A stretch of DNA of 64,000 nucleotides from Anaerolineales bacterium. GTDB lineage: Bacteria > Chloroflexota > Anaerolineae > 4572-78 > J111. The notes below the pieces were generated by a model. The model saw nothing but the letters and a program-made list of their open reading frames with translations. It searched no databases and was not told the origin of the DNA. Shown piece after piece: positions 57,965-64,000 of the stretch. The stretch is from contig JABTUW010000002.1 of the NCBI GenBank assembly GCA_015075185.1, positions 1,488,001 to 1,552,000 of the forward strand, given 5' to 3'. Position 1 is the first letter of the stretch. The number at the start of each line of letters is the position of its first letter. Position numbers and translations under genes: made by a program.

Positions 57965-58720
57965 TTGAGGCTTGTAGCCTACAACTTTCGTTCTGGCGGC
58001 AAAAGGGGAGAACAAAATCAGTGGCGAAAAATCCTCAACGATTTTAACCCCGATATTGTTTTTGCTCAAGAGACTCGTGATCCGCGGCCAGAAGTGCCGG
58101 AGAGCTACGGCGTTGATCAAAATAGGTTTATCTGGCGTCCCGTCAACAACAAATGGGGAAGCGCCCTGTTTATCAAGGGTGGGGAAATCAAGCCCCTCGA
58201 CTTGCCAGGATTTGAAGGATGGGTAGTTGGAGCGGAAATTAGTGAGCCGAATTGGCTTAAGACCTGGCAGCGTCCGCTTCGAGTGTTTAGTGTTCATGGT
58301 CCAACCAAAAAAGGTAGCAGTTACATCAAAGAAATGGGCCTGATCCTTGATAAGATCGCACAATTACCGGATAACGCTGACCTGATCATCGGCGGTGATT
58401 TTAATATTGCCGCCAGCTTTCGGCACAGTAGCGAAGAAATGAAGCTGGGTAAAGCAAATGAAGCAATTCTGGTGCGTTTGAGTAATGAATTTGGATTAAG
58501 AAGTTGTTGGCAAACAGCCAATCCTGACCAACCTTTGGCTCAGACATTGCGTTGGGGAAGCAATAAAACGACACCCTATCACTGTGATGGTATCTTCGCC
58601 CCAATAACTTGGGACCAACTTTTAGAGTCATGCCAGATAATCTCAGAAGGCTGGGAAGTATTGAGTGATCATAACCCGGTTGTTGCTACTTTTGAGATGA
58701 TTGAAATGGAGAATATATGA
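57965..58720 (+). CDS. Endonuclease/exonuclease/phosphatase (EEP) superfamily protein
   Basis: 251 residues from TTG at 57965. EEP active-site elements in order: N of VAYNFRSGG, Glu in FAQETRD, GGDFNI (Asp and Asn), HCDGIF (Asp) and SDHNPVVA (His). The family cleaves phosphodiesters in DNA, inositol phosphates or phospholipids (sphingomyelinase types). It overlaps the next radical SAM gene by 4 nt (ATGA), so the two are coupled, which suggests a lipid or nucleotide phosphodiester connected with that enzyme. No signal peptide. Confidence 0.85.
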   Translation: MRLVAYNFRSGGKRGEQNQWRKILNDFNPDIVFAQETRDPRPEVPESYGVDQNRFIWRPVNNKWGSALFIKGGEIKPLDLPGFEGWVVGAEISEPNWLKTWQRPLRVFSVHGPTKKGSSYIKEMGLILDKIAQLPDNADLIIGGDFNIAASFRHSSEEMKLGKANEAILVRLSNEFGLRSCWQTANPDQPLAQTLRWGSNKTTPYHCDGIFAPITWDQLLESCQIISEGWEVLSDHNPVVATFEMIEMENI

Positions 58721-60237
58721 GAGTTCTATTAGCCAGTCCAGAGTCAGATGTCTGGAACAGCCGCAAACATATCCATATGGGTCTGGGCTACCTGGCCGGC
58801 TCGCTGCTGGCGCACGGGTACGAGTGTGAAATCTGGGATGCCTCGGTGGAATCTGATATTGAATCGCTGGACGAGAAGCTGGCCCGTGACCCGTTTGACG
58901 TTGTCTGCCTGTCCGCCCCGACGCCGCTGATTGTGCAGGCCTGGGAGTCGGCGCGGACGGCCAAAAAGCATGGCGCGCTGACGATTCTCGGCGGGCCGCA
59001 CCTGACCCTCATGCCCCACGAGTCGATGGAGAAACCCGAAGTTGACCTGGTGGTGCGCGGCGAAGGCGAATATACGATCATCGAGATCATGCAGGCCTTG
59101 GAAAAAGAGCTATCAATAGTCAATAATCAATTGTCAATGGTCAACAATCAACCGCTGACCCGCGATCCCCGACCCCTAGCCCCCCGCCTTTTCGATCCAG
59201 AAGCCGGTTGGGGACGTATTCTCGGCCTGTCGTGGCGGAACAAAGAGGGCAAAATCCAGCACAACCTTGACCGTCCGCTGCCCGATGACATTGACGCCAT
59301 TCCTTTCCCGGCCTTCCATCTGTTCAAAATTGATCGCTACACCAATCTCAACCCACTGACCGATGGCTTGAATATGAACGCCCGCGCCTATACCATCGTT
59401 ACCTCGCGCGGCTGCCCCTATAAATGCACTTACTGTTCTAAGCCGATCACCGGCGATACCTGGCGCGGCCGCAGCGTGGCGAATGTCATCGCCGAGTGGG
59501 AGTGGCTGGTCAAAGATTTGGGAGCGACCGAAATCGGCATCACCGACGACATCTGGAACCTGGACAAAAACCGGGCCAAAGAGTTATGCCAGGCGCTCAT
59601 CAAAGCCAAGCTGAATCACGTCCCCTGGGTGACGATTCACGGTATGAAGGTCAATAATACCGACGCCGAGCTTTTTAAGTTGATGAAGCAGGCCGGCTGC
59701 AAGCGGGTCGGTTTTGGCGTGGAGAACGGAGACGACTGGATGCTGCGCCACGTTATCAAAAAGGGCCAAACTGTAGATATGGTCCGTCAGGCATTCAAGT
59801 GGTCAAAAGAAGCCAGGCTGCAAACGATGGGCTTTTTCATCTTTGGCATGCCCGGCGAAACCGAGGAGTCGATGGAAAAAACGATCCGTCTGGCTTTGGA
59901 ACTCGATCCTGACCTGGCTCACTTTATGATGGCCGCGCCCTTCCCCGGCACGGAGATGTGGGAAACTCTCAAAAAGCACGGTGATGTTTTTTCTGACCAA
60001 ATGGATTGGTCCCAGATTGCTATTCAGGACGATAAGGCCCACTTTGCCTTTGAGGGCCTGACCAAAGAAGTTGTCGAGCGCAAGTGGCACGAGGCCCATC
60101 GCCGCTTTTACCTGCGGCCTAAACGTATCGCTCGTATTGCCGCCCGCAAAGACACCTGGCAGCGCTTACCCTATTACCTCAAAACCGCCGCCAACATGCT
60201 GCTGGGCATGGGTGAACGAGAAACAGCGGCAGCGTAG
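58717..60237 (+). CDS. B12-binding-type radical SAM protein 3
   Basis: 506 residues. Cobalamin-binding-type domain (GYLAGSLLAHGYECEIWDAS, LTILGGPHLTLMP, VRGEGE), then a linker, radical SAM core with Cys233/237/240 (GCPYKCTYC), GVENGDDWMLRHVIKKG and IFGMPGETEESME, and the C-terminal KWHEAHRRFYLRPKRI helix. It is a paralogue of the protein encoded at 52250. The linker at residues about 131-150 (LSIVNNQLSMVNNQPLTRDP) is encoded by a TCAA-rich tandem repeat in frame. Start overlaps the EEP gene. Confidence 0.9.
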   Translation: MRVLLASPESDVWNSRKHIHMGLGYLAGSLLAHGYECEIWDASVESDIESLDEKLARDPFDVVCLSAPTPLIVQAWESARTAKKHGALTILGGPHLTLMPHESMEKPEVDLVVRGEGEYTIIEIMQALEKELSIVNNQLSMVNNQPLTRDPRPLAPRLFDPEAGWGRILGLSWRNKEGKIQHNLDRPLPDDIDAIPFPAFHLFKIDRYTNLNPLTDGLNMNARAYTIVTSRGCPYKCTYCSKPITGDTWRGRSVANVIAEWEWLVKDLGATEIGITDDIWNLDKNRAKELCQALIKAKLNHVPWVTIHGMKVNNTDAELFKLMKQAGCKRVGFGVENGDDWMLRHVIKKGQTVDMVRQAFKWSKEARLQTMGFFIFGMPGETEESMEKTIRLALELDPDLAHFMMAAPFPGTEMWETLKKHGDVFSDQMDWSQIAIQDDKAHFAFEGLTKEVVERKWHEAHRRFYLRPKRIARIAARKDTWQRLPYYLKTAANMLLGMGERETAAA

Positions 60238-60271
60238 CCCCTTTTTTCTCAAGATTGATAGCATGGATAAC

Positions 60272-60300
60272 ATTAGGCCGAAAGAAATTCGGCCTAATTT
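60272..60300 (+). terminator. Hairpin after radical SAM gene 3
   Basis: 11-bp perfect stem (ATTAGGCCGAA with TTCGGCCTAAT), 5-nt loop, then only a short T run. Probably a weak terminator or attenuator directly before the NUDIX gene. Confidence 0.65.
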
Positions 60301-60315
60301 ATGATTGGAAAACAG

Positions 60316-60948
60316 ATGTCAACAAATTACGACCCGCAATGGCTGCAATGGGCCAAGCAGTTGCAGGCTATTGCTCAAATAGGCTTGACGTACGCCCAAA
60401 ACCCCTACGATGTCGAGCGGTACGAGGCCATCCGGCAGGTTGCCGCAGAGATGATGGCGACTGCTTCAGCCACCGCTTTAAGCCGCGTGCTCGATTTGTT
60501 TGCCGGGGAAGTGGGATATGCTACCCCCAAGATTGATACCCGGGGCGTGGTCTTTCGGGATGAGGCTCTGCTGCTGGTCAAGGAGATTTCAGACGGCGGC
60601 TGGACCTTGCCCGGCGGCTGGGCCGACGTGAACGACTCACCCAGTGAGGCGGTGGTCCGGGAGATTTTCGAAGAGTCCGGTTTTCAAACGTGGGCGGTCA
60701 AACTGCTGGCGGTGTATGATCGCAGCAAGCACCCGCACACGCCGCCGTTTCCCTACCATATCTACAAGCTGTTTTTTCGATGCGAAATTACGGGTGGGAT
60801 GGCGACCCGGAGTATGGAGACGGCGGACATCGGCTTTTTCCGCGAGCACGAAATCCCCGAACTATCTATCTCGCGGGTAACGCCCGGCCAAATCACTCGC
60901 CTGTTTGAGCACTACCGCCATCCCGATTGGCCGACAGATTTTGATTGA
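60316..60948 (+). CDS. NUDIX hydrolase
   Basis: About 210 residues from ATG at 60316; the ATG at 60301 abuts the hairpin. The N-terminal helical region (about 1-65) resembles the NUDIX-associated N domain. The Nudix box GX5EX7REUXEEXGU is intact (GWADVNDSPSEAVVREIFEE followed by SG). It hydrolyses an X-linked nucleoside diphosphate or similar pyrophosphate. It overlaps or abuts the final radical SAM gene. Confidence 0.9.
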   Translation: MSTNYDPQWLQWAKQLQAIAQIGLTYAQNPYDVERYEAIRQVAAEMMATASATALSRVLDLFAGEVGYATPKIDTRGVVFRDEALLLVKEISDGGWTLPGGWADVNDSPSEAVVREIFEESGFQTWAVKLLAVYDRSKHPHTPPFPYHIYKLFFRCEITGGMATRSMETADIGFFREHEIPELSISRVTPGQITRLFEHYRHPDWPTDFD

Positions 60949-60965
60949 TTGATCCGATAAATCAG

Positions 60966-62045
60966 ATGTTAAACCTTTTGCCTAAACTGCCTCTTTATTG
61001 GGCCTATCGCCGTTTTGGCTGGCCGACGATGCTGCCTTTCTCCATCGTCGTCAGCATAAGTTATCGCTGCAACAGCAAGTGCAAAACCTGTGATGTCTGG
61101 CGCAAACCTAACGACGACATGACTTTGGAAGAGTGGGATAAGACCTTTGCCAACATCGGCCGCGGCCCGCTCTACTTCACATTTACCGGCGGCGAGCCAT
61201 TCATGCGCAAGGATACTGCCGAGATGGCGCTATCGGCTTACCGGCATTGCCGGCCCTCGGTTATCACCATTCCGACCAACGGCATTTTGACCAAACAGAT
61301 CATTAGCCAGGTGGACCACCTGTGCGCCGGCGCACCTAAGACTAATATTGGGATCAACCTATCGCTGGATGAGGTGGGCGAGCGCCACGACGAAATCCGC
61401 ATGGTTCCCGGCAACTGGGCCAAAGCGATGAAGACCTGGGAGGAGCTTAAGGTGCTGCAAAAACAGCACAAAAATCTGGTACTGACCAACCATACCGTCA
61501 TCTCCAATTACAACATTGACCGCTTTTTTGAGATTTACGCCGGGCTGGAGTTTTTAGAGCCGGACAGCTACATTACCGAAATTGCCGAAGAGCGGGTGGA
61601 ATTGGATACGATTGATTGGGAAATTACCCCCGTGGCCGAAAAATACGGCCCTATTGCCGATTTTCTCAGCGAGAAAGCACGCCAGCGCCCGGTTAAGGGC
61701 TTTGCCAAAATCACGCAAGCTTTCCGCGCCGAATATTACCAACTGGCCAAACGTATTCTGTACGAGCATCGCCAGGTTATCCCCTGTTATGCCGGCTGGG
61801 CCAGTTGCCAGCTTGCTCCCAACGGCGATGTTTGGAGCTGCTGCATTCGGGCTGAAAATGTCGGCAACCTGCGCCAACACAATTATGATTTGCGTCGCAT
61901 CTGGCGGAGCAAGGCCATGGCCAGCATGCGGCGCAGCATCTACCAGGGTGAATGCCAGTGCCCGATGGCCAACGCGTCGTATGCCAATATGGTGCTGCAT
62001 CCACCCACCCTGGCCAAAGTGCTCTCAACTGTCACTACATCATAA
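60966..62045 (+). CDS. Radical SAM protein 4 (MoaA/SPASM type)
   Basis: 359 residues from ATG at 60966; an in-frame TTG at 60945 overlaps the NUDIX stop. Cluster motif CNSKCKTC (Cys35, 39, 42), FTFTGGEPFMRKD, IPTNGIL and GINLSLDEVGERHDEIR. The C-terminal cysteine region (CYAGWASCQLAPNGDVWSCC ... CQCPM) resembles SPASM/twitch auxiliary-cluster motifs. It has no B12 domain. Radical SAM proteins of this group modify peptides or small molecules. It ends the cluster. Confidence 0.88.
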   Translation: MLNLLPKLPLYWAYRRFGWPTMLPFSIVVSISYRCNSKCKTCDVWRKPNDDMTLEEWDKTFANIGRGPLYFTFTGGEPFMRKDTAEMALSAYRHCRPSVITIPTNGILTKQIISQVDHLCAGAPKTNIGINLSLDEVGERHDEIRMVPGNWAKAMKTWEELKVLQKQHKNLVLTNHTVISNYNIDRFFEIYAGLEFLEPDSYITEIAEERVELDTIDWEITPVAEKYGPIADFLSEKARQRPVKGFAKITQAFRAEYYQLAKRILYEHRQVIPCYAGWASCQLAPNGDVWSCCIRAENVGNLRQHNYDLRRIWRSKAMASMRRSIYQGECQCPMANASYANMVLHPPTLAKVLSTVTTS

Positions 62046-62053
62046 CCACTTGA

Positions 62054-62122
62054 AAGATGCGACGCACTTAATATTGAACAAATCTGGCCTCCTCGGCCAG
62101 GTTCAAGTGTGTCGCACCTGAG
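62054..62122. repeat. Nested inverted repeat ending the radical SAM cluster
   Basis: Outer arms include GCGACGCACTT (62059-62069) and AAGTGTGTCGCAC, with an inner hairpin CTGGCC TCCT CGGCCAG. It shares its outer motif with the palindrome at 51448-51462. Likely a terminator or REP-like element. Confidence 0.65.
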
Positions 62123-62287
62123 TAGTTACTAAACTTGCTTCATTTTGAAAAATCCCGTACCATTCAAACCTCTTATTAACCTTTGCGTTTCCAGGATCAA
62201 TTTAACGTTGACCGGGCAAACTGCCAAGGTTTTTTATCTTGGGTGAGTATATATTTTTATTAATGGAAGGTTGGAAACGACCATCCT

Positions 62288-62314
62288 CAATCTTCCAATC
62301 TTCCAATCTTCCAA
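62288..62314. repeat. Three tandem CAATCTTC units
   Basis: 8-bp unit repeated three times exactly, followed by CAAC. The preceding GGAAGGTTGGAA is complementary, so a hairpin can form just before the FHA gene RBS. Confidence 0.6.
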
Positions 62315-62337
62315 CACCTTAATGTGAGGGGAACAGA

Positions 62338-64000
62338 ATGTCCGAAAACTTTGAAAAGCAGTACGAGGATGATCACTTCTTAGATCACATCGTGGTGCGT
62401 CATCCCAACGGCCAATCCGACAAGATTACCATCCCCGCCGACGAAGGGACGGTGCTGCGGATAGGCCGCGAACTCGATAACGAGGTAGTGCTGGTTGACC
62501 CGCGGGCATCGCGCTATCACGCCGAGATGCGGCGCAGCGCGGATGGGATTGAAATTAAAGATTTGCACAGCGCCAACGGGACGCTCATCGGCACAACCCG
62601 GATTGAGCCGGAAACCTGGACGGAGTTGGCTGCGGGCCAGATGGTCCAACTGGCCGAAACCCGCCTGTTTTGGGAAAAAGCGGCATCGGCGCAATCAACC
62701 GTAGCCATGAGTCCGGCTCAGAAACAGGCTGCTGCCGCTGCTAGCGCGGCTCCGGCTGCGGTGGCTGTTCCGGCCCCAATGCCCGCTTCAGCAGCGGCGC
62801 CGCAGCGCCCGGCCATCGCGCCCTGGATGATTGGCGTGGCTGTGGCTTTGTTGCTCCTGATCGGTATCGGTGCTTTTCTGGCCTTTTCTGGCTGGGGCAG
62901 GCAGCAGGCTACAGGCGGCCCGCCAGTCATCGAAGGTCAGCCCGTGACCTCTCCCACCGCTGCCGGCAGCCTGGCGCAGCAAACGCCGAGCGGCGGTCCG
63001 ACCAACACGCCCACCCCCAGCGGCCCGCAGTTGGCCATCCCCGTCGTCGAAATCGTCTCGGCCCAGGTGCAGCCGATTCTTTTGGGAGCGCTGCCCAGCA
63101 CCGACAAAGCTTTGCTCCTGGTCAAAGTGCGGGTACAGAACGTCGGTAACGCACCCTTTAAGATTTCCACCGAAGATTTTTCGGTCCGCACACGGGATGG
63201 TAAGACGATTCTGCGTGAAGCCGGCGGCACCACCAGCCCTGAAGGCTTGACCCGGTTGGGCGCAATTGACCGCTTTAACGACCTGAATTTGACCCCCGGC
63301 GGTAGCGTCCCCGAAAGCTTAATTTTTGAGGTCAAACCACAAACTTATGATGTTGAGCTGGTTTTTGAACCGGTCGATCTGAACCCGATTGTATTGGGCT
63401 TGGGCACCATTCGCGCTGGCGAAGAGTTAGCCCTGGCCTTAGGGACGCCGGTGGTTGAGGAAACTGAAGCAGCAATTGCTGCCGTTGACACCCCTACTCC
63501 CACCCCTGAACCTACGCCGACCGCAACCCGCCCGCCGGTCATTCCTGCACCCCAGGTTGTGCCCAAATCGGCCCTGGTCGGCACAATTGCTTATCCGGTC
63601 TTTAACGGCAATGATTACGATCTCTACCTGGGCCAGGCCGACGGTTCGGGAACAAAGTTTTTCCGCGCCGGAGCCAGCCAGCCTGCCTTCAGCCCTGATG
63701 GTTCGCGCATTGCCTTCCACTCCTGGAAGGGCGACTCGCGCGGCCTGGTGGCAGTGGACGTTTCGGGGGCGAACGGCAATCTGATTTCCAACTTTATTGA
63801 AGATCAGTTGCCAACCTGGATGGCCGACGGCGAGAATGTCATTTTCCTGAGCCGTCGCACCGGAGGACGCCAATCACAACTGTACAAAACCAGCGGTTCG
63901 ACTGAACTGGGAGAAGCTGTTCTCGTTGGTGAAGGGGAGTATCCCGCCATCAACGCGCAGGGTAAACTTGTTTTCAAGGGTTGGGGGACCACGGCCTATG
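62338..64000 (+). CDS. FHA domain - membrane helix - TolB/PD40-like propeller protein, C-terminus outside window
   Basis: At least 554 residues; the frame is open to the window end. FHA domain (about 17-105) with Arg44, Ser58, Arg59, His61 and Asn80, the residues that bind phosphothreonine. An Ala/Pro-rich linker follows, then one membrane helix (about 162-182). Outside there is a Thr/Pro-rich linker, a beta-sandwich region (LLLVKVRVQNVGNAPFKISTEDFSV), another Thr/Pro linker and repeats such as QPAFSPDGSRIAFHSW and LPTWMADGENVIFLS, typical of PD40/WD40-like propellers. GAGGGG lies upstream of the ATG. Probably relays a Ser/Thr-kinase signal across the membrane. Confidence 0.88.
   Translation, partial: MSENFEKQYEDDHFLDHIVVRHPNGQSDKITIPADEGTVLRIGRELDNEVVLVDPRASRYHAEMRRSADGIEIKDLHSANGTLIGTTRIEPETWTELAAGQMVQLAETRLFWEKAASAQSTVAMSPAQKQAAAAASAAPAAVAVPAPMPASAAAPQRPAIAPWMIGVAVALLLLIGIGAFLAFSGWGRQQATGGPPVIEGQPVTSPTAAGSLAQQTPSGGPTNTPTPSGPQLAIPVVEIVSAQVQPILLGALPSTDKALLLVKVRVQNVGNAPFKISTEDFSVRTRDGKTILREAGGTTSPEGLTRLGAIDRFNDLNLTPGGSVPESLIFEVKPQTYDVELVFEPVDLNPIVLGLGTIRAGEELALALGTPVVEETEAAIAAVDTPTPTPEPTPTATRPPVIPAPQVVPKSALVGTIAYPVFNGNDYDLYLGQADGSGTKFFRAGASQPAFSPDGSRIAFHSWKGDSRGLVAVDVSGANGNLISNFIEDQLPTWMADGENVIFLSRRTGGRQSQLYKTSGSTELGEAVLVGEGEYPAINAQGKLVFKGWGTTAY

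Overview
This looks like a chromosomal segment of a Chloroflexota bacterium, most likely of the Anaerolineae or a related class. The lineage is inferred from protein style rather than a marker gene: Thr/Pro-rich extracellular linkers, FHA, DUF3352 and beta-propeller membrane proteins, a CHAT-STAND protein, many GC-rich dispersed palindromes, and frequent GTG/TTG starts. No rRNA, tRNA, CRISPR array, IS element or phage gene was seen.

Layout. 1-7 kb (+): a CUT1 sugar ABC importer (binding protein cut by the window edge, two permeases, no ATPase in view), two tandem FGGY carbohydrate kinases and a single-domain response regulator. 7-13 kb: EttA-type ABC-F, an SLC13 permease with RCK_C domains, a histidine phosphatase with a damaged or unusual start, and a PflA-like radical SAM protein. 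13-16.4 kb (-): a small EACC1-like protein followed by a CHAT protease-STAND NTPase-TPR protein, a candidate conflict or cell-death module. It is divergent from a SNF2 / SWIM / XPB-Ssl2-domain trio (16.5-22.4 kb, +).

22.6-34.5 kb (-) is one long apparent operon: SorC regulator, GutM, glucitol-family PTS (EIIC, EIIC2, EIIB and EIIA as four genes), a SAF-domain dehydrogenase, a class II aldolase homologue lacking its metal site, HPr, enzyme I, a fused E1 alpha-beta dehydrogenase, E2, and a second HPr. In one transcription unit it holds a whole phosphorelay, the permease and a 2-oxoacid (or acetoin) dehydrogenase. A consensus sigma70-type promoter is bracketed by two matching 28-bp operators spaced about seven helical turns apart.

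34.7-49.3 kb: a degenerate PP2C-like membrane protein with an NHL-like propeller, guaA-xpt, a membrane protein with a coiled coil, a Rieske domain fused to a ThDP enzyme, mgtE with a long structured leader, an esterase, an HdrD-like membrane Fe-S protein, a Cys-motif protein, an A-type Fe-S carrier and a DUF2203 protein.

50-62 kb (+): three B12-binding-type radical SAM proteins and one MoaA/SPASM-type radical SAM protein, interleaved with two small unknown proteins, an LppX/LprG-like lipoprotein directly abutting an MFS exporter (frameshifted here), a DUF3352 protein, an endonuclease/exonuclease/phosphatase-fold protein and a NUDIX hydrolase. The lipoprotein-MFS pair recalls the mycobacterial LprG-P55 lipid exporter, so a lipid-modifying or lipid-exporting pathway is a reasonable hypothesis. 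The window ends inside an FHA-TM-propeller protein.

All family assignments were made by reading motifs and overall sequence character; no database search was run.
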